The notes: generated from the letters alone by a model not told the origin. Counted from the stretch's first letter, positions 17,703 through 27,007 are shown. The stretch is DNA of 64,000 nt from Microbacterium sp. M28 (GCF_025836995.1 NZ_CP107546.1:2356001-2420000), one strand, 5' to 3'. Made by a program: numbers and translations.

Positions 17703-19060
17703 GCGCTCTCGCGGCGCTTCGCGCGGCTCTCGGCGAGATCGTCGACGTGTCGGAGGCGTCGTTGGAGGCTGCCCGCGCCGACCGATCCGGTCACGCGGCT
17801 CCCGGACGCCCGATCGCCGTCGTCCACGCCGAGACCGTCGAGCACGTCCAGCAGACGATGCGCATCGCGACGGAGACCCGTACGTCTGTGGTCATCCGCG
17901 GCGCAGGCACCGGACTCGCCGGAGCGGCGAACGCGGGCGAGGGCGAGATCGTGCTTTCGACACGGCGCATGACCCGCATCCTCGAGATCAGGGCGGATGA
18001 TCTGCTCGCCGTGGTCGAACCGGGAATCCTCAACGCCGACCTCAACGCGGCGCTCGCGCCGTACGGCGTCTGGTGGGCACCGGATCCCGCAAGTCGCGAC
18101 ATCTCGACCGTCGGCGGCAACATCGCGACCGGCGCCGGCGGGCTGCTGTGCGCGAAGTACGGCGTCGTGCGGGATGCCGTCCTCGGGATCGATCTCGTGC
18201 TCGCCGACGGCCGCCTGCTGCGCCTCGGTCACCGCACCGTCAAGGGCGTGACGGGGCTCGATCTCACGTCGCTCGTGATCGGTTCCGAGGGCACCCTCGG
18301 CGCCGTCGTCGGCGCCACGCTGAAGCTTCGCCGACTCACCCCCGGCACGACCTGCACGATCGCGGCCGTCTTCCCCGACGCCCGTGCCGGGGCGATGGCA
18401 TCCGCTGCGGTCACCGCCTCCGGCATCCAGCCCGCCATCATGGAGCTGATGGATGCCGCGGCCCTCGCCGCCGTGCACGACCTGCTCGGACTCCCCGCTC
18501 CGGCACCCGGGTCTTCGCAGTTGACCATCCAGACCGACGGCCCCGCCGCGCGGGACGAGGCCGACCGCATCGCGCAGGTGCTCACCGCCCACGGCGGCGC
18601 AGTCGCTCTCTCCGACGACCCGGCCGAGGGCGAGCGTCTGCTGGCGATCCGCCGCTCGATGCACGCCGCGATGGCGGCGCTCGGCACGACGCTCATCGAA
18701 GACGTGTCGGTGCCGCGCAGTGCGCTCCCGACCATGTTCGACGAGATCGCACGCATCGAACGCGAGTACGGGATGACGATCCCGACCGTGGTGCACGCCG
18801 GCGACGGCAATCTGCATCCGAACTTCATCTTCGACGGTCCAGAAGTCCCCGCGCAGGTCTGGCAGGCGGCCGATGAGCTGTTCCGCGCAGCGATCCGCCT
18901 CGGCGGCACCCTCACGGGAGAACACGGCATCGGCACGCTGAAGAGCCGCTGGCTCGCTGCGGAGCTCGGCGAGGACCAGTGGCGGCTGCAGCGCGACATC
19001 ACGCGCGTGTTCGACCCCGCCGGCATCCTCAACCCCGGAAAGGTGTTCACGGCGCCATGA
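17699..19060 (+). CDS. FAD-binding oxidoreductase (GlcD/D-lactate dehydrogenase-like)
   Basis: FAD-linked oxidase of the glycolate oxidase GlcD / D-lactate dehydrogenase family, oxidising 2-hydroxy acids to 2-keto acids. Residues about 35-175 are the FAD-binding PCMH-type domain with VIRGAGTGLAGAAN and STVGGNIATGAGGLLCAKYG; the C-terminal half is the FAD-oxidase C domain with HAGDGNLHPNFIFDGP and ending GEHGIGTLKSRWL then DPAGILNPGKVF. The 453-residue length is typical. Starts at ATG 17699 overlapping the YrdB-like stop, and its own stop overlaps the Nudix start. The exact hydroxy acid cannot be read from sequence. Confidence 0.9.
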   Translation: MSALAALRAALGEIVDVSEASLEAARADRSGHAAPGRPIAVVHAETVEHVQQTMRIATETRTSVVIRGAGTGLAGAANAGEGEIVLSTRRMTRILEIRADDLLAVVEPGILNADLNAALAPYGVWWAPDPASRDISTVGGNIATGAGGLLCAKYGVVRDAVLGIDLVLADGRLLRLGHRTVKGVTGLDLTSLVIGSEGTLGAVVGATLKLRRLTPGTTCTIAAVFPDARAGAMASAAVTASGIQPAIMELMDAAALAAVHDLLGLPAPAPGSSQLTIQTDGPAARDEADRIAQVLTAHGGAVALSDDPAEGERLLAIRRSMHAAMAALGTTLIEDVSVPRSALPTMFDEIARIEREYGMTIPTVVHAGDGNLHPNFIFDGPEVPAQVWQAADELFRAAIRLGGTLTGEHGIGTLKSRWLAAELGEDQWRLQRDITRVFDPAGILNPGKVFTAP

Positions 19061-19461
19061 CCGACATCCACGTGAGCGCGGCGATCATCCGCGACGCAGA
19101 CGACCGCGTCCTGGTCGTGCGCAAGCACGGCACCGTGCGGTTCATGCAGCCGGGTGGCAAGCCGGAACAGGGCGAGAATCCCGCCGAGACCCTCGCCAGG
19201 GAACTCGAGGAGGAACTCGGCCTCCGTGTCGCGGAGGCCGATCTCACCCCGCTGGGCGAGTTCGTCTCGGCGGCGGCGAACGAGCCGGGGCACCGCGTCG
19301 TCGCATCAGCGTTCGCGATGCGCGCCGAACCCGATCAGGTGACGGTGCAGGCGGAGCTCGCCGAACTCCGCTGGATCACCCCGGCCGACATCGAAACACT
19401 GCCGCTGGCGCCGCTCAGCCTGGAGCATCTGCTCCCGCTGGCCTGGCCTGGTCGGGCCTAG
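19057..19461 (+). CDS. Nudix hydrolase
   Basis: Hydrolyses nucleoside diphosphates linked to another moiety. The 134-residue protein is a single Nudix domain with a full Nudix box beginning GGKPEQGENPAETLARELEE and ending ELGL (about residues 32-55). Substrate unknown; the family ranges from oxidised dNTP cleanup to ADP-ribose hydrolysis. ATG 19057 overlaps the oxidase stop (ATGA), making the third gene of this chain. It converges on nagB with 10 bases between stops. Confidence 0.9.
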   Translation: MTDIHVSAAIIRDADDRVLVVRKHGTVRFMQPGGKPEQGENPAETLARELEEELGLRVAEADLTPLGEFVSAAANEPGHRVVASAFAMRAEPDQVTVQAELAELRWITPADIETLPLAPLSLEHLLPLAWPGRA

Positions 19462-19471
19462 GCACCGCCGC

Positions 19472-20251
19472 TCAGATCCCCTGCCAGGCCGGCTTGTTCG
19501 CGAACGTGTAGCGGTAGTAGTCCGCCAGCTTCAGCTTCGAGGCCGCCGCTTCGTCGACCACGACCGTCGCGTGCGCGTGCAACTGGATCGCCGAGCCGGG
19601 CAGGAAGGCGGACAGCGGCCCCTCCACGGCATCCGCAACGGCCTGGGCCTTGCTCTCGCCGAACGCGAGCAGCACGAGATGCCGCGCCTCGAGGATCGTG
19701 CCGAGGCCCTGGGTGATGCAGTGCATCGGGACGTCGTCGATCGAGTCGAAGAAACGGGCGTTGTCCTCGCGCGTCTGCTGAGTGAGCGTCTTGACCCGCG
19801 TCCGGGAGGCGAACGACGATCCCGGCTCGTTGAAGCCGATGTGGCCGTCGGTGCCGATGCCGAGGATCTGCAGGTCGACTCCGCCCGCCGCCGCGATCGC
19901 TGCCTCATAGTCGGGCCCCGCGTGCTCGATTCCGTCGGATGCGCCGTTGGGCACGTGGATGCGCCGAGGATCGAGTCCGAGCGGCTCGACGACCTCGCGG
20001 GTGATGACCGACCGGTAGCTCTCGGGGTGCGCAGGGTCGAGACCGACGTACTCGTCGAGTGCGAAGCCCCGAACCTGCGAGACGTCGACCCCGGCGAGAC
20101 GGCTCTTCAGCGCCTCGTAGACCGGCAGCGGCGTGGACCCCGTCGCAAGCCCCAGCACGGCATCCGGACGCGCGGCGATCAGCGCGGCGATCTCCTCCGC
20201 GACCAGTGCACCAGCGGCCGCCTTGTTCTCGACGATGACGACTTCAGCCAT
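19472..20251 (-). CDS. nagB: Glucosamine-6-phosphate deaminase
   Basis: Converts GlcN-6-P to fructose-6-P and ammonia, the last step of amino-sugar catabolism. 259 residues with all family motifs: GLATGSTPLPVYEAL phosphate loop, the catalytic Asp in FALDEYVGLD, and GIGTDGHIGFNEPGSSF with the Asp-His pair. ATG 20251 lies 8 bases inside the end of the upstream ROK kinase gene, so the two are translationally coupled. Last gene of the minus-strand run that starts at 26991. Confidence 0.96.
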   Translation of the reverse strand: MAEVVIVENKAAAGALVAEEIAALIAARPDAVLGLATGSTPLPVYEALKSRLAGVDVSQVRGFALDEYVGLDPAHPESYRSVITREVVEPLGLDPRRIHVPNGASDGIEHAGPDYEAAIAAAGGVDLQILGIGTDGHIGFNEPGSSFASRTRVKTLTQQTREDNARFFDSIDDVPMHCITQGLGTILEARHLVLLAFGESKAQAVADAVEGPLSAFLPGSAIQLHAHATVVVDEAAASKLKLADYYRYTFANKPAWQGI

Positions 20252-21221
20252 GGGGAACGATCTCCTTATCGGGCACGGGCGCGTGTTCGGATGCTCCGAC
20301 GAGCGCCGCGCCCAGCGCCGCAGCGGGCGAGCCGACCGGCAGCAGCTCGATCCTCTCATCGAGCCGCAGCGAGCGCATGAATGCAGAACCCTCGGCTTCA
20401 CGCCGCAGGGCGTCGACGATGTCGGTGTGCAGGCGGTCGCCGAGCGCGGTGAGGCCGCCCCCGATCACCACGGTCTCGACGTCGACCGAGAGCACCAGGA
20501 TGCGCACCGCGGCTGCGGCGCCTCTGGCGAGGTCCGAGCGCAGTGCGAGCGCGTGAGGGTCGCCGGATTCGGCTGCTTCGAAGATGTCACGGACCGGAAG
20601 CGCGCCTGGGCGGCCCCAGGCCTTCGCCAGCGCGCCACCGCCGCACAGCGTCTCGACGCAGCCGCGCTGGCCGCACCCGCACAGGCGGCCGGCCGGGTCC
20701 ACGCTGAGGTGTCCGACCTCTCCCGCCGTGCCGTGGACACCGCGCCAGATCCGACCATCCGTCACGATGCCGGCTGCTACACCGGTTCCGAGGTTCAGAT
20801 ACGCCATCGACGCGCCGTCGCCCCGCAGCGCAGCAGCGCCCAGCGCGGCGGCCTTCACATCGTTCTCGACCGCGATCGGCACCCGCAGCACACTGCCGGC
20901 GCGCCCAGGGATGTCGAGCGATTCGACGCCGAGGTTCACCGCGTGCAGCACCCGCCCGGTGGCCGGCTCGACGAGCCCCGGGATCCCGACGCCGACGGAG
21001 CGCAGCTCCGACGACGCGAAGCCGCCTTCCTCCGCGAGTGCGGTGACGCTGTCCAGGATGCTGGCGATGACCGCCTCGTCGCCCCAGCCCGTGGGGCGAC
21101 GCACACGCGCGACGATGTCGCCGTCGGCGTCCACCGCGACGGCGTCGGTCTTCGTCCCGCCCACGTCAAGGCCCACTCGAATCGACCGACCGGACAGGTC
21201 GGAGCTCACCCGCCGACCCAT
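20244..21221 (-). CDS. ROK family sugar kinase, probable N-acetylglucosamine kinase
   Basis: ATP-dependent kinase of the ROK family. N-terminal phosphate loop VGLDVGGTKTDAVAVD, sugar-binding GEVGHLSVDP, and the zinc motif CGCGQRGCVE follow the usual order in 325 residues. Between nagB and a NagC-type repressor and near nagA, the expected reaction is GlcNAc to GlcNAc-6-P (NagK-like), by context; ROK kinases also phosphorylate glucose, mannose or ManNAc. ATG at 21221 gives about a dozen residues before the first strand; a later start is possible. Confidence 0.88.
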   Translation of the reverse strand: MGRRVSSDLSGRSIRVGLDVGGTKTDAVAVDADGDIVARVRRPTGWGDEAVIASILDSVTALAEEGGFASSELRSVGVGIPGLVEPATGRVLHAVNLGVESLDIPGRAGSVLRVPIAVENDVKAAALGAAALRGDGASMAYLNLGTGVAAGIVTDGRIWRGVHGTAGEVGHLSVDPAGRLCGCGQRGCVETLCGGGALAKAWGRPGALPVRDIFEAAESGDPHALALRSDLARGAAAAVRILVLSVDVETVVIGGGLTALGDRLHTDIVDALRREAEGSAFMRSLRLDERIELLPVGSPAAALGAALVGASEHAPVPDKEIVPHG

Positions 21222-21273
21222 CAGCAGACGCGGCCCGGCCGGACGGCGATCTCGCCTGTCATCGGAACGCGCA

Positions 21274-22461
21274 TCATGAGACGCCCAGCTGACCGGAGAG
21301 CACCATCACGGCAGTGCCGCGCAGCACGATGTCCTCCTGGCGGGTGAGACGGATCACGACATCGTCGAACACGCCGTCGAGCGTCCGCGCACGCAGCGTG
21401 GCGGTCGCGGCGTCGAAGAAGTCATCGTCGAGCAGATCCGCGGGCCCCGACAGCACGATCTCGGACAGGTCGAGCGCGCTGACGATCGGAGCGATCGCCA
21501 CGGCCATCCGCGTGCCCGCGTCGCGCAGGAGCTCCTCACGGGACCCCGGCGCCTCGGCGATGGCAGCAGCCAGACGGCTGCCGCTGAGCCAGGCCTCCAG
21601 GCATCCGTCCTTGCCGCACACGCACCGGGGACCGCCGTCCGTTCCCACGACGACGTGGCCGATCTCACCCGCGGCGAAGCGGCTGCCGAGCAGCGGCTGG
21701 CTGCCCGTGATCAGGCCAGCACCAACGCCTCGCCCGATCTTGATCAGCATGACGTCTGCGCGGGCCTCTCCGAACGTGTACTCGGCGAGGACTGCCGCGT
21801 TGGCGTCATTGCGGGCCGTCACCGGCAGATCGAGGTCGAGACCGAGTCGAGCCTCAAGTGGGAAATCCGTCCAGCCGAGGTTCGGAGACTCGATGACGAC
21901 GCCGTCCGGCCGCACGATGCCGGGCGTTCCGACCCCGACGCCGAGAAGGGTCGTCGTGGATGCGTGCACCAGTTGGCGGGCGAGGTCGAGCAGTGCGTCG
22001 TACGTCGCCGTGCCGTCCGGCTGCGCGGGACGCGGGACTTCACGACGTTCGAGAACCTCGCCGTCCAGACTGAGAACGGCGCCCTGGAACGCCTCCGGTC
22101 CCGACAGATCCAACCCGATGATCTGGTGGCCCTCACGATCGATGTCGATGAGGATCGGCGGCTTGCCAGGGCCGGCCGTCTCGCGGATGCCCTTCTCGAC
22201 GACGATGCCGTCGGCGATGAACTCGGCGACGAGGTCGGAGATGGTCACGCGCGTGAGACCCGTCTCGCGGGAGAGGTCGGCGCGACTCATGGCACCGGCG
22301 TGGTAGAGCGTCTGCAGAACCAGGGCTCTGTTGTGCCCGCGCGCGTGCTCGGGCAGCACCTTGGCGCGCGATCGCAGGTGCCGGGCACCCGCGAATCCGT
22401 GCGCGGTCGCGCCGGTGTACTGGGCCGCCGCCGGCACACGCATCCCATCCGATTCGGACAT
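21274..22461 (-). CDS. ROK family transcriptional repressor (NagC/XylR type)
   Basis: Repressor with an N-terminal winged helix-turn-helix (about residues 40-95, AMSRADLSRETGLTRVTISD) and a C-terminal ROK sugar-binding domain with GVGTPGIV, GEIGHVVVG and the zinc motif CVCGKDGCLEAW. The kinase phosphate loop is degenerate, as in regulators. 395 residues. It is followed 52 bases later by the ROK kinase and nagB, so it probably senses GlcNAc or a phosphorylated amino sugar. An imperfect palindrome lies right before its ATG (22466-22484), consistent with autorepression. Confidence 0.92.
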   Translation of the reverse strand: MSESDGMRVPAAAQYTGATAHGFAGARHLRSRAKVLPEHARGHNRALVLQTLYHAGAMSRADLSRETGLTRVTISDLVAEFIADGIVVEKGIRETAGPGKPPILIDIDREGHQIIGLDLSGPEAFQGAVLSLDGEVLERREVPRPAQPDGTATYDALLDLARQLVHASTTTLLGVGVGTPGIVRPDGVVIESPNLGWTDFPLEARLGLDLDLPVTARNDANAAVLAEYTFGEARADVMLIKIGRGVGAGLITGSQPLLGSRFAAGEIGHVVVGTDGGPRCVCGKDGCLEAWLSGSRLAAAIAEAPGSREELLRDAGTRMAVAIAPIVSALDLSEIVLSGPADLLDDDFFDAATATLRARTLDGVFDDVVIRLTRQEDIVLRGTAVMVLSGQLGVS

Positions 22462-22465
22462 GTTT

Positions 22466-22484
22466 GTTAGTAGACCTTACGAAC
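22466..22484. promoter_or_regulatory. Candidate ROK operator before the NagC-type repressor gene
   Basis: Imperfect 19-base palindrome: GTTAGTA, five bases, TACGAAC (six of seven arm positions symmetric). It sits 5-23 bases upstream of the start codon of the repressor gene, where bound protein would block transcription or initiation. Related TAGTAG-CCTT and TTGTTAG elements occur between the PLP-enzyme gene and ridA. Binding by the ROK protein is inferred. Confidence 0.45.
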
Positions 22485-22540
22485 ATAGAGTTGCGCAACC
22501 TCTGCGAGGTCGACGCGATGGAGGGTTACCGAAACGTTAC

Positions 22541-25500
22541 CTAGCGATGCGCGCTCTCCGCTCCCCCGTGCGCTCCCAGACCGGCGACGAGTTCGGCGAC
22601 GATCCGCTGGCGATCCTGCACGCTCATCGGCTTGCCTGGGACTCCGGGCCGACGTTGCTCGGGAGACGGACCGTCGAGGGGACGATACCGCACTCCCATC
22701 GCAGCCAGACGCCGAAGCTGAACCGGCAGTCGGCGCGCGAAACCGGCGTACTCGTCCGGCTCGCCTCCGAGCCACAGGCGCTCCGCGATCGCGGAGAGCC
22801 TGGGGAACATCGCGAAGTCCACCCGATCGCGACTGGGCAGGTGCTCCGTCCACGTGTTGGCCTGGCCGCCGAGCGCGCGCTCATCGATGTGCAGCGTGTA
22901 GGCGTGCTCGATGGTCAGAGGCGGCCCCACCGGCACCGGTTCGTCGGTCGATTCGGACTGCCGGTAGTCGAGGTAGACCTCGAGGTCTGGGCACGCGATG
23001 ACGGGGATGCCGCGGTCCAGCGCCTCCTGGAGCGCGACGGGTGCGCGCCAGGCGAGGATCTCGACCCCGTCGGGGACGTCGCCTTCCAGCACCTCATCCC
23101 ACGCCAGCGCCGTCCGCCCGCGCGAACGGACGTGCGCGACGAGATGCGCGGTGAACCACGGCTGGATGTCCCTGGCGGAGTTCAGACCGAGGGCACGCAT
23201 CCGCTCCTGCGCCGCGGGGCTGCGCTGCCACTCGGTCACGGGCACCTCGTCACCGCCGATGCCGATCCACGGCGAATCGAACACGTCGCACAGCGCATCG
23301 ATGGCGGTGCGGCCGAACGCGAGGGATTCCTCCGTCGGTGCAAGCGTCCGCTCGTTCACGCCGAAGCGCTCCCAGGGGCCATCGACGGGGTCCGAGGCGT
23401 CGGTGTTGCCGAGCGCCGGGTACGCGGCGAGCGCGGCCTGCACGTGTCCTGGGAGCTCCACCTCCGGCACCAGCGTGATGAACCGCTCGGCGGCGTAACG
23501 CACGAGTTCGCGCAGCTCCGCAGTCGTGTAGTGCCCTTCATGACGCCCAGGCTCGACCGTCGCGAGTGGACCGTGCCCGCGCTGAGTGGCGTCGCGTCGT
23601 GCGCCGACCTCGGTGAGCGCGGGGTACCCTGGCACCTCGAAGCGCCAGCCCTGGTCGTCGGTCAAGTGCAGGTGCAGGACGTTGAGCTGGTGCGCCGCGA
23701 GCACATCGATCAGGCGCCGGATGTCGGCGGCCGGTCGGAAGTGGCGTGCGACGTCGAGCATCGCGCCTCGCCATCCGAACGCGGGTGCGCCGCGCCAGTG
23801 CCCTGCCGGCAGTCGTGCCCCGTTGGCGGACTCCGGCGGCAGGAGCTGACGCAGCGCCATCACCCCGCGGAACGCACCGACGGCCTCGGCGGCATGCACC
23901 TCGATGCGCTCGGCCGAGACGTCGATGCGGAACGACTCGGACTGCTTCTGCTGCGGGTCGCGGACGAGTGCGATCGTGCCTGCCGCGGCATCCTCCGGCT
24001 CTTGGATCCGCAGCGCGTCTCGCAGCCGCTCCGCGACGCCGGCGAAGGCGTCCGAGGCCTCGACGACTGTGCCTGGGCGGAGCACGAACGGCTCGGCTGC
24101 GGCGTCGATCTCGGCATCCAGCCGGGGAACAGCCGTGCGGTGGGCGGGCGGGGGCATGCGCAGCGCCGCACCCGGCGTGCGTCCGGTCGGCCGGCCGCTC
24201 TCGATCACCGCCACTCCCCCGACGAGCACGTCGACGATGCCCCGGGCCTCGGCCCGTGGTGTCTCGAACGTGGCGCCTGCGCCGACCGTGAGCGGATCGA
24301 ACAGTACGAGATCCGCCGTCGCGCCCTCGCGGATGATGCCGCGGGGCGCATCCCCTCGGTCGAGTCCGAGCCGGCGCGCGGGCGTCGCGGAGAGGTGCTG
24401 CACCGCCTGTTCGAGAGTCAGGATTTCGAGCTCGCGCACGTAGTGGCCGAGGTAGTGCGGGAACGTCCCGTATCCACGCGGGTGCGGCTTGTCTCCGATC
24501 AGGATGCCGTCGCTGCCGCCGCTGTGCCGCGGATGCCGCATGATCTCGCGGACGTTCTGCTCATCGCCGATGTGCATGAGGATGCCGGTGGCCCCGGCAT
24601 CCTGCACCACGGTGTCGAGCACGACATCGACCGGCCGCCGGCCCTCGGACCGTGCGATCTCATCGATGCGGCGACCGACGAGGCCGGCCAGAGCCGGGTG
24701 GGCGACGCCCGAGACCTCGATCGCGGACCAGTCGGCGCGTTCGCCGTGGAAGCCGTCGCAGCCGATCTCCTCCAGTTCGAGGCGCACCTGCTCTCGGCCG
24801 TCCGCATCGAGCGCGGCGATCGTGCCGACGAGGTCGCCGCCCGCGGCGAGCCGGCTCGGCAGCAGCGCCGCCAGCGTCGTCGCCCCTGGGAGGTACGGGT
24901 AGGTGTCGAGCGTGACGTCCACGCCGTCCGCGACGGCCGCATCGACGATCGCGAGCAGTTCCGCCGCACGCCCTCGGTTCGGCGCGAAGTTCATGGTGGC
25001 GTGCGTCAGGTGGATGGGGCACCCCGTGCGCCGACCGATGTCGAGCACCTCGCGGTACGCGTCAAGGGCAGCCGCGCCATAGCTGCGGGTGTGCGGGGCC
25101 CAGTAGCCGCCGCGCTCTGCGACCACACGGCAGAGTGCCTCGAGCTCGGCGGTCGACGCGTACATCCCAGGTGTGTAGGTGAGGCCGCTCGACATCCCGA
25201 ACGCACCCGCGTCCAACGCGTCACCCAGCAGTTCCGCCATGCGCGCGAGCTCGTGCCGTTCGGCCGCGCGGTCCTCATGGCCGATCACCATCATGCGCAG
25301 GTTCCCCTGCGGCACGAGCACGGCGACGTTGGCCGCCGTGGCTGCATCGATCGCCTCCAGGAACTCCGCCGTCGTGCGCCATCGCACCTCGGCCGGGCCG
25401 TTCCAGCCGGCGATCTGCGCGGGGATCGCGGCCGCCGACCGCTCGTCCAGCGGAGCGTAACCGAGCCCGTCCTGGCCGATGACCTCGCACGTGACGCCCT

Positions 25501-25783
25501 GGGCGATCTTGGCGGTGTGCTCGGCGCCGCGGAGCACGGCGAGATCGCTGTGGGCGTGCATGTCGATGAAGCCGGGGGCGAGGACGAGACCCGTCGCGTC
25601 GACCTCGAGGGATCCGTCCGGCAGCTCGAAGTCCGCATCGTCGCCGCGGCGGATGCCGACGATCCGGGTCCCTTCCACGGCGACGTCCGCGGTGAACCGC
25701 TCGTCGCCTGTTCCGTCCACCACGCTCGCGCGGCGATACACCCGTACGCGTCCGGCGGCGGCGTGTTCGGCGCTCAGAAGCAT
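22541..25783 (-). CDS. Fusion of N-acyl-D-amino-acid deacylase and GH20 beta-N-acetylhexosaminidase
   Basis: A single open frame of 1080 residues. Residues about 1-540 are a complete D-aminoacylase-type amidohydrolase: FIDMHAHSDLAVL metal site, CEVIGQDGLGYAPLDE, APHTRSYG, HLTHATMNFAP and GSDGILIGDKPHPRGYG. Residues about 545-1065 are a complete GH20 unit: a GH20b domain, HLHLTDDQGWRFE (about 706), LVPEVELPGHVQAALAAYP, the catalytic pair in IGGDEVPVTEW (about 840) and LGGQANTWTE. No signal peptide. I start at ATG 25783, overlapping the upstream gene by 10 bases; a further 23 upstream codons are open but unlikely. An in-frame ATG at 24157 sits exactly at the module boundary, so the GH20 part could also be made alone. 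Loss of a stop between two ancestral genes is the simplest origin. Confidence 0.9.
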   Translation of the reverse strand: MLLSAEHAAAGRVRVYRRASVVDGTGDERFTADVAVEGTRIVGIRRGDDADFELPDGSLEVDATGLVLAPGFIDMHAHSDLAVLRGAEHTAKIAQGVTCEVIGQDGLGYAPLDERSAAAIPAQIAGWNGPAEVRWRTTAEFLEAIDAATAANVAVLVPQGNLRMMVIGHEDRAAERHELARMAELLGDALDAGAFGMSSGLTYTPGMYASTAELEALCRVVAERGGYWAPHTRSYGAAALDAYREVLDIGRRTGCPIHLTHATMNFAPNRGRAAELLAIVDAAVADGVDVTLDTYPYLPGATTLAALLPSRLAAGGDLVGTIAALDADGREQVRLELEEIGCDGFHGERADWSAIEVSGVAHPALAGLVGRRIDEIARSEGRRPVDVVLDTVVQDAGATGILMHIGDEQNVREIMRHPRHSGGSDGILIGDKPHPRGYGTFPHYLGHYVRELEILTLEQAVQHLSATPARRLGLDRGDAPRGIIREGATADLVLFDPLTVGAGATFETPRAEARGIVDVLVGGVAVIESGRPTGRTPGAALRMPPPAHRTAVPRLDAEIDAAAEPFVLRPGTVVEASDAFAGVAERLRDALRIQEPEDAAAGTIALVRDPQQKQSESFRIDVSAERIEVHAAEAVGAFRGVMALRQLLPPESANGARLPAGHWRGAPAFGWRGAMLDVARHFRPAADIRRLIDVLAAHQLNVLHLHLTDDQGWRFEVPGYPALTEVGARRDATQRGHGPLATVEPGRHEGHYTTAELRELVRYAAERFITLVPEVELPGHVQAALAAYPALGNTDASDPVDGPWERFGVNERTLAPTEESLAFGRTAIDALCDVFDSPWIGIGGDEVPVTEWQRSPAAQERMRALGLNSARDIQPWFTAHLVAHVRSRGRTALAWDEVLEGDVPDGVEILAWRAPVALQEALDRGIPVIACPDLEVYLDYRQSESTDEPVPVGPPLTIEHAYTLHIDERALGGQANTWTEHLPSRDRVDFAMFPRLSAIAERLWLGGEPDEYAGFARRLPVQLRRLAAMGVRYRPLDGPSPEQRRPGVPGKPMSVQDRQRIVAELVAGLGAHGGAESAHR

Positions 25784-26991
25784 GTCGCCACCGCCCCGAT
25801 CACGCGCGGATCCTCGGCATCCGGGTCGTCGATGAGCGGCACCACGCGCCACTTGTCGAACGCCGTGCAGGGGTGCGACAGGCCGAGGCGCACGACGTCC
25901 CCCACCGCGACCTCCGCGCCATCGGAGAGGCGGAAGAAGGCGTGCTGGTCGTTGAGCGCGGTGACCTCGCCCTCGACGGTCTGCGGGATCGGCAGGTCGA
26001 TGTCGAACGGCACGTCACGGCGCCCGGCATCCAGCAGCGCCAATGCGGGTTCCGGATGCGAGACGATCCGCGACCACGCGTGCATCGCGGAGCGCAGCGA
26101 TTCGGTCGGCACCGCCGCGCCGAAGGGCGACATGCGCGAATAGAAGCCGTCATCGTGGATCTGGAAGGCACCGGAGCGGAGCACGACGTCGACGTCACCG
26201 GCGTGCGGCGCGAGCATCGCGGCCGCGCGATCCGGGAACGAACTGCCGCCGGCGGAGAGGATCGGGCGCACCCCCACGGGGTACTCCAGGCGCTCGTGCA
26301 GATCGACGAGGCCCTGAAGATAGGCGTCGACGGCCGCGACGGACTCGTGGCTGCGGTCCGGGCCGAACGGCCCTTCGTATCCGGCGACGCCGGCCAGGCG
26401 AAGACCGGACGCGCGGGAGACGGCGGCGGCGATGCGCTCGCCGTCGGCGATCGTGCGCGCGCCCGTCCGCCCGTTCGCGCCGCCGAGTTCCACGAGCACG
26501 TCGAGCGGGTGCGCGTCGTCCGTGAGTGCGCCGGCGAGCAGGGCGACGGTGGCTTCCGAGTCCGCCCAGCAGATGATGCGCAACCCGTCGATGCCCGACA
26601 GCTGAGCGCCCAGTTCGGCGGCCGCCGCGACGTCGGTCACGCTGTTGGCGATGAGCACGGTTCGCACGCCGGCATCGATGGCCACACCGGCCTGCCAGGG
26701 CGTCGCGACCGAGATCCCCCAGGCCCCGGCATCCAGCAGGCGCTGCCAGAGCGCCGGCGACATCGTCGTCTTGCCGTGCGGGGCGAGCAGGATGCCGAGG
26801 TCGCCGGCCCACTCGAACACCGTCGTCTCGTTGTGGGTGAGAGCGTCCGCATGCACCGTCATCACGGGCGTGGAGAACTCGGAGAGGCGAAGGCCGGCAT
26901 CCCCCACGTCGGAGAGCCGCAACCCGTGGGCGCGGGCGGGAAAGGCCTTGGCCCAGGGGCCGAGCACGGGGTCCGGAATTTGTAGAGGCAC
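25774..26991 (-). CDS. D-serine dehydratase-like PLP enzyme (amino acid deaminase / D-threonine aldolase fold)
   Basis: Fold-type III PLP enzyme with an alanine-racemase-like barrel; the PLP lysine is in LLAPHGKTTMSPAL (about residue 73), and the C-terminal DSD domain carries the zinc ligands in GLSHPCTAFDKWR. This pattern fits eukaryotic-type D-serine dehydratase and bacterial amino acid deaminases, which turn D-Ser or D-Thr to keto acid and ammonia through an enamine. D-threonine aldolase activity is the alternative. Start is GTG 26991, possibly leaderless. It overlaps the deacylase fusion by 10 bases, and ridA lies divergent 25 bases away, all fitting D-amino-acid breakdown. Confidence 0.88.
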   Translation of the reverse strand: MPLQIPDPVLGPWAKAFPARAHGLRLSDVGDAGLRLSEFSTPVMTVHADALTHNETTVFEWAGDLGILLAPHGKTTMSPALWQRLLDAGAWGISVATPWQAGVAIDAGVRTVLIANSVTDVAAAAELGAQLSGIDGLRIICWADSEATVALLAGALTDDAHPLDVLVELGGANGRTGARTIADGERIAAAVSRASGLRLAGVAGYEGPFGPDRSHESVAAVDAYLQGLVDLHERLEYPVGVRPILSAGGSSFPDRAAAMLAPHAGDVDVVLRSGAFQIHDDGFYSRMSPFGAAVPTESLRSAMHAWSRIVSHPEPALALLDAGRRDVPFDIDLPIPQTVEGEVTALNDQHAFFRLSDGAEVAVGDVVRLGLSHPCTAFDKWRVVPLIDDPDAEDPRVIGAVATCF

Positions 26992-27007
26992 CTAACAAGG
27001 CTACTAG
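26980..27007 (+). promoter_or_regulatory. Candidate ridA promoter overlapping an operator-like palindrome
   Basis: TTGTAG (26980-26985) and TACTAG (27002-27007) are spaced by 16 bases, a plausible sigma-70 pair that would start transcription almost at the ridA ribosome binding site. On the other strand TAGTAG gives a similar -10 for the PLP-enzyme gene, which would then be leaderless. The overlapping CCTA...TAGG dyad (26991-27008) resembles the ROK operator near 22466. Confidence 0.4.

Noticed and set aside
25784..25852. Longer N-terminus of the deacylase fusion
   Set aside because: The 23 extra residues are Arg/Gly-rich, overlap the preceding coding region and lie before the normal first strand of the amidohydrolase domain.
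22331..26143. A 1270-codon open frame on the plus strand across the fusion and PLP genes
   Set aside because: It is antisense to genes with clear catalytic motifs, has His/Arg/Gln-rich composition without any domain, and arises from the strong third-position GC bias.
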